This document shows, piece after piece, positions 1-12,636 of a stretch of 64,000 nt of DNA (its first letter is position 1; every line of letters begins with the position of its first letter). Under the pieces are notes generated by a model. It ran no database searches. It worked only from the letters and a program-made list of their open reading frames with translations, and had not been told where the DNA came from. The position numbers were made by a program, and so were the translations under genes. Location: the NCBI GenBank assembly GCA_033239005.1, contig BSQZ01000060.1:3419001-3483000 (forward strand). The letters are read 5' to 3'. The stretch is from Lamellibrachia satsuma (lineage: Eukaryota > Annelida > Polychaeta > Sabellida > Siboglinidae).

Positions 1-431
1 AGATTGATTGGTTGGCCATATTTAGACTGTGTTGTGTTTGCTCAGGTACATTGATTGGTTGGCTATATTTAGACTGTGTTGTGTTTGCTCAGGTGGATTG
101 ATTGGTTGGCCGTATATTTCGACTGGGTTGTTTATTCAGGTAGATTGATTGGATGGCCGTATATTTCGACTGGGTTGCGTTTATTCAGGTAGATTGATTG
201 GTTGGCCGTATATTTCAACTGGGTTGTGTTTGTTCAGGTAGATTGATTGCTTGGCCGTATATTTAGACTGGGTTGTATTTATTCAGGTAGATTGATTGGA
301 TAGCCTTATATTTCAACTGGGTTGTGTTTGTTCAGGTAGATTGATTGGATGGCCGTATATTTAGACTGGGTTGTGAGCTCAGGTAGATTGATTGATTGGC
401 CATATATTTGGACTGGGTTGTGTTTGCTCAG
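1..431 (+). repeat. 49-bp minisatellite ending at a splice acceptor
   Basis: About nine units of roughly 49 bp, each starting near attgattgg and ending near tgtttgctcaggta. The last unit ends exactly at the 3' splice site of the PIWI exon that follows, so every unit carries a near copy of that acceptor. The array probably continues to the left of the window. Confidence 0.9.
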
Positions 432-579
432 GTATGACTTCTTCCTTGTGAGTCAGTCCGTGCGTCAAGGCACTGTCACTCCAACTGCCTACAACGTCGT
501 CGTCGACTCGTCTGGCATGAAGCCTGACCACATGCAGAGACTCACCTACAAGTTGTGTCATCTCTACTACAACTGGCCG
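432..579 (+). CDS. PIWIL: PIWI-clade Argonaute, penultimate exon
   Basis: The exon encodes the late part of the PIWI (RNase H-like) domain, including FFLVSQSVRQGTVTP, SSGMKPDHMQRLTYKLCH and YYNWP, which I recognise as the PIWIL C-terminal region. PIWI proteins bind piRNAs and silence transposons, mainly in the germ line. It follows an acceptor (tgctcag) and ends at a consensus donor (gtgagt); one base starts the exon in phase and the last codon is complete. Upstream exons (N, PAZ, MID and the catalytic aspartates) lie outside the window. One oddity: PIWIL proteins usually read PTHYNV where this exon reads PTAYNV. The sequence upstream of base 432 is intron even though its frame is open. Confidence 0.93.
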
Positions 580-1204
580 GTGAGTATATCTGAGAAACAA
601 GGAGCAAGATGTGCATTATTGCACATTATGTCTATATGCATGTACGCACGCACGCATGCATGCACAGGGTTATGATGCACTGGGCGTAAGATGCCTTGTA
701 ATAAATGTTGCTTCAAGCAACATGTGCTTTGACAGGTCTTGAAATTAAATAGCAGTTTTGCTTTCCTTCTGGTAAAATGTACAAAATTGTTGTGCTGAAA
801 GGAGTGTGGTTATGTCTAGTGAAGCTAAGGAAATGTTAATTAAAGAAAACTTGTGTAAGTAATCTATGGTTGTGAAGGTGGTATGTTCACTCTTAATCTA
901 AATTGATGTACTCAGGGGTAAAGAAGCATCTTTGATAAGATGCCAGACTGTTGAATCTGCTCTTTTTGAGGCACATTGCCATCTTTCATAATGCTGAACC
1001 AGCAATTCAGATAAACCACCCAGTTGAAAGAGAGGGGATGGATGGCACTGGTTATAGGTGAATACAATTGTACGTTGTGCATATTAATGTGATGATTTTG
1101 GCTAGAAAGGTTTGGGAAACCCTTCTCATCAATGTACGTCAAACAATAGAAAATGGAACCAAACGAATTGATCAGAAATGACTGAATGACTAAATCACAT
1201 TTGA

Positions 1205-1330
<126 letters not shown>

Positions 1331-3610
1331 GCAGTGTCTGAAGACTTCTGGCGACTACAACAATACGTGGATTACACTTGGGTACCCGTGTGATGACAGT
1401 GACGTGACCATCACGGCCAACCACAGCGCAACACGTGTGATTGACACGATTATTGGAATCAATCACAGTGTCAAAGTGTGATGGTATTCTGTGCCGAAAC
1501 AAACAAAGTGCTGCAGAAAATGAACAAAACTGAAAATCTGTTGATCAGTGTTTCTGTGGCAGTATCAAACTGGTCTGATATTACCCAGAAGATTAGTTTG
1601 TCCTGTGTTGCGCTGTGCTGGAGATGATATAAGTTTAGTTAGGAGCTAGTATAAAACGTTTCCACACACAACTGTTTATTATGCAGTTTTACATTAATGT
1701 CAGTTTTTCATTTGAAAAAAAAATATTTTTTCAATCATCTCATGTTTGTAAGATATTGTGTTTGTGTGATCAAGTAGGTATGGTATGATTGGTTTAATTG
1801 AACAACATTTAACTTTAGTCACTGATTTTTATTGTAAAAAATTGAACATTGCAAACAATTGAACAGTGTGATAGTGATGGACTGATTGTTTTCTGTTGGC
1901 ATATCATTAATTGAGTGCTCAATAAGTTATGTTGATACTGAAAACTGTTTCCACAAGAATTTAAGCTCTTGTTTTCAAAAACTTGTATCTCTCTTTATTT
2001 GTAAGTTACAAGGAGTACTGTAGCATTGCACAGACCTGTTTATGCTCGTGTCGACAGCAGATTGACATGGCAGAAGAAAACACGACGCTGTGTGATCAAT
2101 ATTTCAGAAATTATCCCAAATGATGACATTTCTTGCTTTCTGGAGAAATAATTATTTACAATTTGTGTTATTTTTGAACTCCAATGGTTTTCTTACAAAC
2201 TCTCTGACACCACCCAATAAAAATGATGAAGAGTTGTGTTTACGTGGATGTAACATCATTTGTTAAGTGCTTGGCTCTTGGTGTTCAAACAGAAATGGTG
2301 TGGATTAATAACGCGTGTTGTGGCAAAATCAGTTGCACTGGTAGATGCACGGATTTGCTAGAAAAGGTTGAATATGTAGTTAGGATTATGAGATGACATA
2401 AGTGTCTGATTCTTGTCAAATTAAGTTGTATTGCTTATTATTTCTGTGTTATCAGACGCTTGCAGAAACAATGATGCTATAGCTGACTGAGAGAATTGAT
2501 CAGTAGTTGCAACAGTAGTCCAAACCAAAACCAAGGGAAAGCAAAGAAGGTTGAAAGTGCTTCTTCGTATAACAACAATCGGTGCTGATTTGTAGGAATA
2601 TAAGGGCTTCACACACAAAAATTTAATGTTTAATATCCAGGTAGGATGGGGGTTTATGTCACCGTGATGGCAGTATTGTTCACAAGTAAGGTTAGTTTTT
2701 GTTCAGTTGGCCTTTTATTATGGGCTAAACGAAAGGCTTTTTGTGTTGCCATTATGTAGCAATGTATCAGGATGACTGTTTTGCGAAGGTACGCAAGTTC
2801 GTGTTGTCTGTTCAGTTCGTTCTAAATTTCAGCTGCCGCGTTAACGGAACCATTCTGAAAGGCGCGTGTCCGAGTTCATGGTTGGTTTGTGGTCTCCACG
2901 GATCAGTGGGTGGTGACTTCTAACAAACAAAAATAGTATTTTGTAGTTTGTTATAGTATTAGTAGTTTTTTTTTAATGTTAGAACGTGACACCGTCACGT
3001 TGATCGCACACTTTGGATAGATGAGTTGATTCTGGCGTATTTGTGGGAGAGGCACAGTTGAGTATAATTTTATGGGTGTGTTCTCAATAGTATGGCATGC
3101 AGTACTATTCACGCATAACTTCATTTCCTGAATTTATATTGACAGAGTAATATAGCACACAGTAAAAAATGGATTGGATTTGTCCAACTTTGCCCGGTAT
3201 TAAAAGTTAATAGAGTGCTTTTCCCGGGACGTGCGCATTTTCACTGTCATTGCTATTGATGGACATGCATTACTTAAATAAATGTTAATAGAAAAACCCA
3301 TTCATGTCGTTTTGGAGTTGTGAAATTGGAGGTTAGACAGTTTTTAAAACGTACATCGGCATATACTGTTGTTGGACATAAATACTCCCCTTCCTGTCCG
3401 GAAAATAATCGTACGGGAATTCCACATTGAAACTTCTGTCATAATGTGTTTTCGTGTGAGGCATAATGGTATTGGTTGCTATTACGATCGGTTGTATTTT
3501 AACCATTGGTTGGTATATTGTTGCCAGTGGGATATGGAATGCCCTATCTATGTGGGCGACCCTCGGCCCTCGGAGTTACCGCATGTCTTCTTAGTCCCGC
3601 CGCCACCTAG
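1331..3610. other. PIWI 3' UTR and intergenic DNA
   Basis: No convincing coding exon was seen. AATAAA at 2216-2221 (+) is a possible PIWI poly(A) signal, 0.9 kb after the stop. The rest is AT-rich without clear repeats. Confidence 0.5.
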
Positions 3611-3613
3611 AGA

Positions 3614-4040
3614 ATGCAAGTCTTCGTTACGTTACGCCGGAAACCACACTTCCAAAAACAATATGGCGGTCGAGCTTCAAACCCAGTCGTCCAATCAGCG
3701 TTACGCATACAATCCATTATAAGATATCAGCGCACTCGCCATATATCAATAATACGATTGTTCACGCGTGCGCCGAGGTGGGTTGGAAACATTTCCTTTT
3801 CCGGTCTAACAACAACGGAAATGACGTCAGTGTTGCGGCGCGTAATTTCCGCCCACTGAAGCAAGGGGTTCAAATCGTATAATCCGCGTGGCCTCAACGC
3901 GCTGGTGATACAGATCACGCCGCAACTCCTTGGATTAACCCGCAGCCGGCGTCACATAAGGATAAACAGTAATTACTACAGCATTTGTTGTCAGTATAAG
4001 CATATCAATTGCATCACTTGCATGTACTTCACGTACAATG
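3614..4040 (+). repeat. dispersed repeat R1, copy 1
   Basis: About 400 bp, closely similar in direct orientation to 5288-5625. Shared blocks include ggaaaccaca near the start and ctcaacgcgctggtgatacag in the middle, the latter in a CpG-rich stretch. No coding potential is conserved between the copies. The type of element is unknown. Confidence 0.75.
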
Positions 4041-4529
4041 ACGAATCGGAAGATGTAGTAAGGCAAAGGCAGGCGTTTACCGATACTTCCAGTTCACCGT
4101 TTGCTCAAACAACATTTACCACACTTAACATTATGTTGTAATGGCACATACGCAGTTTAGATTAGGTGTCGTTCTACATTGCTCAGCAGCCTTCTCGTTT
4201 TCAAACAAGACATGAATAGTTTAGTTAATTTCTTGAGCTTCTCGGTGTTAGTCGTCCAGCACAGGTTCGTTCGTCTGATATTAGCCCGGTAGGGCAATCA
4301 CGGCTCGTCCACAGTGTCAGGGCTGTGTTGCTGGGCCAGCCAACGCGTGCGCACGCTCGTGGCGGTGTTGTCTGATTTCGGCGTCAGCTGTTCTAGCAGT
4401 TGCAGCGTCCACGGCTCCTGTCTGACAAGTAGAGGACATAACCCCTCAAGGGGTAAGACAAACCCCCTCAATTACATAATTACTTTCTGTAGTTTGATGT
4501 TACAAAGACATTAGTAAATAAAGGTGCTT

Positions 4530-4965
4530 AATCAATTCGTTTTTTGGTCTCATTTCAAATTTATTTTTGTAAAAAAACAAACCTACCTAGTATCCACTGC
4601 AACTTGCTAGCTCGTTTGTGCAACTTTTGTATATAGTTGTTTTTGTGTGAAATCACCAGGCACACTATTAAATTAGTTAATGCTTGTTCAAGTGAAAATA
4701 GTGAAGTGAAGTGAAAATATAATTGCTGAAAATCACGATTTTCTTCCTTGGTGAATTTGTGTAGCTTTGTCATGTGATTGGCGAGAGGATGGAAGTCACG
4801 ACCATGATCAGCATTGACCCACACAGCGTTTACCATTTTGGATATCCACTATTGTGATCATTACCAGATCTAACGACTAAAGCCAATTCTTTCGAGGATT
4901 TTAACAAAAATAGGCATTTTTTATTAAATCGACTGCGGATGTTCCATAACTATTCAGACACTACA
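4530..4965 (-). repeat. dispersed element R3, unexpanded copy
   Basis: The reverse complement matches both flanks of the large 30-bp array at 59360-60600 (for example atccgcagtcgatttaat on one side and gcagtggatactaggtag on the other). Here the 30-bp unit is present only once, around 4780-4810. A 91-residue minus-strand frame contains NADHGRDFHPLANH and CLVISHKNNYIQKLHKRA, which recur in frame in the other copy. It may be a remnant of a mobile-element protein; I do not recognise the family. Confidence 0.8.
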
Positions 4966-5287
4966 TATCTGGACACCAATGAACAGGATTTGTGATAGGC
5001 TAAATCAGTTGAGGAAGCAGTTTTAAGATTATACAATCACTGGAAATAAATCGGCCCAGAGAAACTGAAGGGCCCAGACACTGCGAACACCTTATAGGCT
5101 AGAATAGGCGGCAAATTCGCTCTAAATCGATTCGGAGAAGGCATAAACGTCCTCACCGACAACGTTAAGGGAGTTGTTGAGGAAACAGCCATATAAGTAC
5201 TCGGCAAAGAAAGGAAAAATATCCAACCGTGATTACCAACGACATCCTGGATCTCTGCGATATAAGGAAAAACATGTTGAAGACAAA

Positions 5288-5625
5288 GAACGCGTTTCGT
5301 TGTTACGGCGGAAACCACATTCCCAAAACAATAGGGAAAGCAATATGGTGGTCGAGCTTCAAGCCCAGTCGGCCAATCAACGTTACGCCTACAATCCCTT
5401 ATAATACTGTAGAGATCAGCACACTCACCATATATCAATAATATAATTTTTCACGCATGCGCAGAGGTGGGCTAGATGTATAATCCGCCTGGCCTCAACG
5501 CGCTGGTGATACAGATCACACCGCAATTCATTGGATTATCCCGCAGCCGGCGTCACAAAAGGATAAGCAGTAATTACTACATTTGTTATCCGTATAAACA
5601 TATCAGTTGCATGTATTTCACGTAC
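5288..5625 (+). repeat. dispersed repeat R1, copy 2
   Basis: Second copy of R1, with a deletion of roughly 90 bp relative to copy 1 just after gcgcagaggtgggct. Confidence 0.75.
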
Positions 5626-5740
5626 ATTTCAATTGGTCTCCAGAGAACATTACCTCCAATCTACTAAGCTATTTCAATTGGTGTCCAGAGAACATTACCT
5701 CCAATCTAATAAGCCATTTCAATTGGTCTCCAGAGAAAAT
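5626..5740 (+). repeat. 45-bp tandem repeat, 2.6 copies
   Basis: The unit begins atttcaattggtctccagag and is repeated with few changes, directly after R1 copy 2. Confidence 0.85.
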
Positions 5741-6225
5741 CAAGGTGTCGCCCCGTGGTCGCCAAACGTTATAGTCCCTGGGCCAGATGAGGAAACCCTC
5801 CACCTAGTGAATTTACACCACAGTGAATTGTAAGAAGACTAAGACATACACATTTGAAATTCAGTTGTTGCAATCATGTGGGAATTGCTGCAATCGTGTA
5901 TTTTTGGGTGGTTTAATACAACCGGTGTCAGTAGCAAAGTTTGAAAGTAATGACGGGGGAGTAATGACGGGGGTAGGGACATATATAGTAGTCCATTTTA
6001 TCAACACATATCTGCTGACCATAGCAAATGAGTTATCTCTGGAAAGGTACTTGAATATGCTTTCCAACGGTGTTACAGTTAATATATAATTATGCAAGAA
6101 TGACATCATTATGACATCATACCTGAGCTAGATTATAGAAATACTCAACATTTCAGTCATCAGGCCAGATAAGGGAACACCTACAACGAAGTTAGATTTG
6201 ATCAGGCTTCTGCTGTCAGAGAATG
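5741..6225. other. no gene seen
   Basis: Short open frames on both strands have no recognisable product or splice context. Confidence 0.4.
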
Positions 6226-6893
6226 GCTACGCGTCACTCACTTCATTGATCTCTTATTTTTTTAATAACGTCGATCATTCCATGCTCAGATTCAGTTTAA
6301 TATTCCCGATTGGCATTAGTTTGTCAATCGGATAAGTTTTATCGTCATCGTATGTATTTTAGAAACTCTAACAGCTACGACAGTTTTCAACGCCAGTTAA
6401 AGACTTCCCTTTTCCGACAGGAATATACAAGATAGAATGACATGTCTACCGGCTGTAATCTTATTTGATATTTATTATTATTATTGTGTCTTATTTAATT
6501 CCTTGTAGTTTAGTTCATTTATTATTTTACTATTTTAATCCCATTTGATACTTATAATTGTATTGCTCTTAATGTAATTCATCGTTTAAATTATTTAATT
6601 CCATGTATGCGATTTGGTTGTAATGCCCTTAAATTTAACCTGTACTTGTATTTTTAACTTATTTTTAAATTTGATGTGATCTTTAGTTAATTAATTTATT
6701 GTTTTAATTAGTTAACTGCGTATATATGTTTAGCTGTATTATTATTGTATTGTAAAACGTCATAGAGCACCATGTGATTATGGCGTTATATAAATATCGT
6801 ATTTTATTATTATTATTATTTTGGTGGTGACATTCTTTAAACACCAGTGCCACAGTAAGCAGCGTATTAATTTGTTTTAGAAAACTCCCAATT
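6226..6893 (+). mobile_element. non-LTR retrotransposon 3' end, copy 1
   Basis: About 660 bp shared with 12637-13271. It begins gctacgcgtcactca. It can be read as the end of a LINE ORF (YDSFQRQLKTSLFRQEYTR then stop), followed by an AT-rich tail with gcgttatataaatat and (ATT)n, typical of LINE 3' ends. Homology continues about 70 bp past the ATT run. 5'-truncated; the clade is uncertain. Confidence 0.6.
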
Positions 6894-7790
6894 TTGAGGG
6901 TAAGCGCATTTGCTGGAAGTATGTGATTTTGACGAAACTTATTTGTTCAACACATATGCAGCGTAGTAACAGCGGTAGTCATGAAGTTATAAGATTTTTG
7001 ATGGTCACGTTTTCTACTAATCATGCAAAACGTTAACGTGGCCATCATGGGAAATGGAAAGGCAATGGGAAAATCTACAGTTGTTCTGTTACTATAATTT
7101 AATGGTAGAAAACACTGCTGGCATAAATAATTTGTGAATGTGCCATGTCTTTAATTAAACCGGCGACAATTTATGTGTGAAATAGTCTTAGTTGAGGTAC
7201 TTAATCGTTTAACTATCCGTTGTGCGGATGATGTGTTGTGCTGCGGGGCCGGCTTCTAACAGGGCACTGGCGGTAGAGATGGCCCTCCTGGCGGACAGTT
7301 GAAAAGAACCACAATTTATCCGGTAGGTGCGCGCGCGAGGTTAGGCGGAGGCGCGTACTAAATTCGTAGGTTATGATTTCGCATTTTTATTTGTTTCGAC
7401 ATATGGACGGTTACAAAATGAATATGAAGTTGCTACGGAACAAGCGAGTGATCAGTGAATGAGGGGAAACGCAGTATGCGCTTATTATTCTGCTCAAATT
7501 CGATATCATAACGACATATTATCGCCACCATTTTCACACCGGAACGTGAACTGTCGGTTTCTGCTTATCTAGTGAGAATATGTCCCTACCCTGACCGACC
7601 TCCACCACTGCCACTGCATTTTTTAGAGTTTAACAGACGGGGGGATTTATGGGAATGTCTCTGCTATGGGCCACTTGGGCACATGAATACATGGCATTTT
7701 TGTGAAAATTTACCGATATCGCACGTCTGGGCGCTTTAAAAGAGGTGGATTTATGTGATTTTGACAAAACTTGGTCATCATGTCAATGAG
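6894..7790. other. no gene seen
   Basis: Unique-looking DNA with a GC-rich patch near 7240-7360 (ggcgcgcgcgagg). The phrase cgttaacgtggccatc recurs with changes near 8840 and 43660, so older repeats are present. Confidence 0.4.
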
Positions 7791-8530
7791 TAGGCAAAGT
7801 CAATCGCCCTACAATTTTTTTTCTATCTGGCTGTTGCTGCAGTAGGGCGAAGATCTCGTTCATCAAAGGCGTAAGTATTTTCATGAAACGTGAAACCTTA
7901 CAAAAAACGCCATAAACAGAGCAATAAACACGTCTTTCGTGTCTTACATGTATATCACTAAAGTTACCTGACAATAACCATGTAAAAGTGTGAAATTATT
8001 ACCTTTTTGTCAGAACGCATTTGCTTGTCAACATTTGTATATAGCCGGATGTTGTTGTGAGCGAGAATACCAAGCGGGAATCCCGTGGATCTATATACAG
8101 TTACGCTAAGAATTGCCGTCTGCTGGCCATAGAGTTACATCATTAATCATCTCCCTATAAACTACTAACTCATTAACGGGTGTTTTATTTATGTCTGTGC
8201 TGCTGGCCCACTCTGGCCACATTCTACACAAAATCGCGTTTGATCATGTGACCCAAAGGCAACATCACGTGCACAGTATGGCGGCTATTTATGAAATCTT
8301 TTCTGTGTGACCGATAAATGTACTTATAAATAATTATTTGGAGCACACTTCTTCAGTTTCTTGACGCCCAAGTGTTGGTTGTATGTCACAGAATACACAT
8401 GTGAAACGGTTAGTGCGTATCGGTTTTAAAACTTTAGTTATTAGTTCCGTAGCCATTTTGCTACGGAAAACCCAAATCGGCGCTTACGTAAATCCCCCCG
8501 CGGACGCCCGTCCCAGAGACCAAGAACCAG
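7791..8530 (+). repeat. dispersed repeat R2, copy 1
   Basis: About 740 bp, very similar to 44262-45010 in the same orientation. It starts aggcaaagtcaatcgcccta and ends in a small palindrome, ccgtagccattttgctacgg. It contains cacagtatggcggct. There is no conserved long frame, so it is probably a non-autonomous element. Confidence 0.85.
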
Positions 8531-8885
8531 AATACAAACTGCTACAGTATCAAACAACTGAGTCAACATACTGAATTGGCAACAACTAGCACAAGCTATA
8601 AGTGGACTTTAACTCAGGGCTTCTGTGTTGAAAAGATACTTCCTCTGGAAGACAAGTTTGTGTGGCTTCACTGCATTCAGAAAGGGAATAGCTCAAACGT
8701 ACACAATGTCATAAAATATTTGAATATCAGGCTATCTGATGACAATACAGCTACACAAGCATGTCAGTGAGATGATGACAGTAGCTGCAAATTTGTTTTT
8801 CTGAATTTTTGATGGGCAGGTTTTCCGATAAACAGACAAAACGTTAACATGGCCACCTATGCAATTCTCTACTGTGGTCTGACTC

Positions 8886-9215
8886 ATGGCAACGGAAGCA
8901 GAAAACATGGATGCAGATTTTTGTAAAAAGTATACCGTAAGATTACAAAAAGGTGATATTGTCTGCCAACGGGCAGTGTCAATCTTGGACAGGGTGCAAA
9001 AAGGAAAATTCAGTGACTATGGTGTAATTATTTGCCGGTTTGAGTGTGGCTACAGAACGGTTACAGTGCAGCGTTTAATATATGCTTGAACACAAAATGA
9101 CATGTGTTGAACCTGGCTTAGATGCTAGTCATCTTTGTCATAACAGCCTCTGTCTTACAGTAAGTCACATCTCTATGGAGCCACATGTGTCCTCTCTGCT
9201 AGCGTGCTCTTTAAA
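8886..9215 (+). pseudogene. Zn-binding-loop (His-Me finger) endonuclease-like ORF, frameshifted
   Basis: Two plus frames make up one domain. The first (8886-9089) contains KKYTVRLQKGDIVCQ and YGVIICRFECGYRTVTVQRL. The second (from 9082) contains DASHLCHNSLCL and SHISMEPH, the Cys/His pattern of the zinc-binding loop of I-PpoI-like homing endonucleases (HNH/His-Me finger). They are joined only by a frameshift near 9080. The expected N-N-R-C block after EPH is not seen, so the C terminus is lost. Proteins with this domain are multicopy in several marine invertebrates. Function in this organism is unknown, and this copy looks dead. Confidence 0.65.
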
Positions 9216-9559
9216 GCAGTCATCCCATATTGCTGTATTTTTGTCCACACTAAGTAGACGCATTTCAGAAACTGCATGAGTATCTGTCTGTGCTTCTGCT
9301 TGAAGATAGGTGTCTGTTATGTCAGTGCATTTATCAAGTTGTGGCCGTAGAATTTTGCTCTTGCCTTGCCTTACCGGCCCTCTGCCAGCAATCCGGAAGA
9401 AGTGGCTTCCACCACTCTGTCAAAGTCATCCTGGTTTAGCCGTAGCAACCAAATCCCACAGCTAACCCCACTGGGTTCCTGTTGGATTGTTGCATCTGAT
9501 GATTTGTGGTAACCTTCATCTTAATTCCACCAGCAGGTGGACATTTCTCCTCACTCTTT
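9216..9559. other. no gene seen
   Basis: No supported exon. The poly-Ser frame on the minus strand is created by the adjoining microsatellite. Confidence 0.4.
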
Positions 9560-9601
9560 CTGCTGCTGCTGCTACTGCTGCTGCTGCTGCTGCTGCTGCT
9601 T

Positions 9602-9652
<51 letters not shown>
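9560..9652 (+). repeat. (CTG)n-(CTA)n compound microsatellite
   Basis: A run of CTG triplets changes to CTA triplets near 9600. Open frames here encode only Leu, Thr or Ser runs. Confidence 0.97.
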
Positions 9653-10020
9653 TCACGTGTTGTCTCCTCCATTGTAAAATTCCATGTAAATCCAAGTAAA
9701 ATTACTAATGAAAGTGTTTGTTGACATTTGCTGTTGTTGATGTAGATCCATGCATCTGCGGACATTAGTGAAACGTTCCCCAGATGCAGCCGTAACGGAA
9801 TAGCTGAAGCAGAGTATGCAACAAAATAGAGCCACACGTTTGAGTGATCTACAATGATATAACTTCTGTGAAGCGAGTCAGGTTAATCATTTATTTCATA
9901 TACGTTTTTGTTTACTTCCCCTGCATAGACACAAGGGATGGGTGAAATACATGGGCAATGTACTCGTACAAGTAATAGCAATAATAATATTTATTTTTAT
10001 GAAGCGCAATTTTAAAAAAA

Positions 10021-10091
10021 TGCTCAAAGCGCTGTACAGGAATATAGTAATACAATCAAAATAATTTGACTATATTACAGCGCTTTGAGCA
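10021..10091. repeat. inverted repeat (hairpin)
   Basis: tgctcaaagcgctgta at 10021 is the perfect 16-bp reverse complement of 10076-10091, and a further atatagt stretch pairs inside. The motif is the 3' end of the SINE family seen elsewhere in this window, so this may be two SINE ends head to head. Confidence 0.8.
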
Positions 10092-10578
10092 GTCCTAACG
10101 ACTGTATACTGCTCTATATAAGGACGCACATTTCCTGCCTCCCCGCGTCCATCCCTGGTGGTTTCATCACTGTTTCTCTCCTTCTATGTGCGTGTGTACG
10201 TGCATACGTGCGTGTAGGTCCTATGTAAGGGGCTTTCCTTTTCTGTCCACATTGAAATCACACGTACATTTACAGCAGAACACGGAATTCACACAACTGA
10301 TGTTTGTTTTTTGAGTAAACGTGTTGAGAAAATGTTTGTAACCAGAATGATTACGTGTCCTGGGTAGAACTACATGCATGTGTCGTTACAATTAAGATAC
10401 AAGAATAATTGTGACATATAAACAGCGCTTCTAGGTGAGGATTTCAACGTTGTTGAAGGCGTTGACAAGTGTCAATACGCGGAGTTGCAAAAGATGATCT
10501 GATGCATACAGGACAAAAATGCTAGTCGTGATTCGTTGCCTACCACCTCCAGCACAGACAAAAGACCACAAGGATTAT
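10077..10578 (+). repeat. tandem segmental duplication, unit 1
   Basis: About 500 bp repeated at 10687-11135. It starts with a SINE-tail motif (gcgctttgagcagt, then ctctatataagg). Confidence 0.85.
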
Positions 10579-10686
10579 ATCTTATATGTAGAAATAGTTT
10601 TCGTCGAGTAATTGCAGCATGATTGAATGCTTCCCAAAGAAGTAGAGACGGAGTTGGAATTAACATGTCTGCCAACGTGTGGAGTA

Positions 10687-11135
10687 TACAGCGCTTTGAG
10701 CAGTCCCAACGACTGTATACTGCTCTATATAAGGACGCACCTTTCCTGCTCGCCCACCCGCCCGCCCGTGCATGCGTGCGTTTTGGCCCGTGTAAGGATC
10801 TTTCCTTTTCTGTCCATATTGAAATCACACGTACATTTACAGCAGAACACGGAATTCACACAACTTATGTGTACTATTGTTTTTTGTAAACGTGTTGAGA
10901 AAATTTTTGTAACCAGAATGATTACGTGTCCTCGATAGAACGACATGCATGTGTCGTTACAATTAGAATACCAGAATAATTGAGACATAGAAACTGCGCT
11001 TCTAAGTGAGGATTTCAACGTCGTTGACGGCATTGATAAGTGTCAATGAGTGGAACTGCTGGTGCAAACAGGACAACAATGCCTGTCGTGGTTCGTTGCC
11101 TACCACTTCCAGCATAGACAAAAGACCACATGGCT
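10687..11135 (+). repeat. tandem segmental duplication, unit 2
   Basis: Second copy of the preceding unit, differing mainly in the pyrimidine-rich stretch near 10750. It includes the shared phrase gaattcacacaact. Confidence 0.85.
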
Positions 11136-12636
11136 TAATTGCTGCTTACGAGCCAGCATGCGGGCAGTTCTTAAATTTAGCATGCGTTACATAACGCAAT
11201 CGATGCGAAGTTGTCTGTTTCAACACACGTGGTTTGTCTACAGCATACACTGCGTGCTTCATGTGGACTTCTCTGCAGAGGCTGATTTCAGCTAAACTGG
11301 CAGAAGTGCGTTGACAGCCAGTCAGACGAAATAGGTGAAGAAAGAGCTACTACAAAAACAAACAGTGCATCATAAACAGCGACTTTGTGACTTAAAAGAA
11401 TGTGGAATACCACCGAAGAAGTGTCACTGATTTGAACACAATTTCGGTCTCGATTCTCATTGCGATAGAAAGTCAGGTTTGTGCATAAACTTTATTTGGC
11501 TTTGTAGATAAATAATATATATATATTCTATGCAATGCACATATTTGATATAGTATTAATTTTGATACATATGCCCTTTCTGCTCGGATTCTACATACGA
11601 TTGAACATTTCATATGGAGTTGTGATTAATGTATTGGGACAGGTTAATTACTAGTGACAACTATATTTTTGTTCTTCTGATACAATTCATAATTCTATAT
11701 TAGCTGCTTGAAAAATGTGATTAGACTTGACAAACAGGAGAGTAGTGGTGCATGACAGCTAGTGGTGTAGCCCTAGTTCGAGTCTATATTATGTAGAATG
11801 TCGGATTTGCGTAGTTTAGCAGGTTAATGTAGGCTCTGTGTTGAATGAATATATTATTTGTTCTTCAATGGGATGGAGATGACACAATTTCTAAACATTT
11901 TAACTGACTGTTGGCTAACTTAACTGTTGTGCGCATTTGTCCAACAAAGGAACGGCGATGGGAATGTGAGTGAGTTTATTTCACTAGATTCATAGATAAT
12001 AAACATATAATAACAGTTAATACAACTGTTCGATGATACTATAGGCAATATAATAAACGTTTTCCTCTTGTAGTGTGTTGCATTCCCAAGGTAGGGTTAT
12101 TGATATATGTTAACGGGTCGATGTTGTTGAAGGCGCCATCTTAGAGTGAGCACTTCCGGCGCATTCGCATAATTTCAACCACTGAATCTGCATAACTCAA
12201 TATCAGTAACATAGACTAGTAATATTATTGATGCATGTTATACATTTTGTTGCATTACAACTTGAACTATGCCATATAAGAAACATTCTAATGAATAAAA
12301 TCTATTAATTAGACGTTGTTATGTCTGACAAATGTAAAATGAACATGTTTCAAGGGTTCACACCACAAATTCGGCCGGAAGGGTGTACGTACTATATAAA
12401 CGGGTTAACGTGCAGTCATAAGAGGTTGCTAGCTCAACATATAGGGATTGTCAGTAGTTTGGGTGGAGGACTATACATGGTATGGGGGCCGACAAATCTC
12501 TCCCCTGAGAGCTGCTCAATAAGCAACCATAAGAGATTCGGTGACTGTGGGTCGGTCTCTCCATCGACCGACAGGAGGTGCTCCACGGATTGCCCGAGCC
12601 GGCGACTTGAAATATAGTCCAATTGGCAGATAATTG
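11136..12636. other. no gene seen
   Basis: AT-rich DNA. A 98-residue plus frame at 12321-12617 has no recognisable features and is probably chance. Confidence 0.4.

Noticed and set aside
9436..9837. 133-residue minus frame with a poly-Ser run
   Set aside because: Created by the CTG/CTA microsatellite; no exon features.
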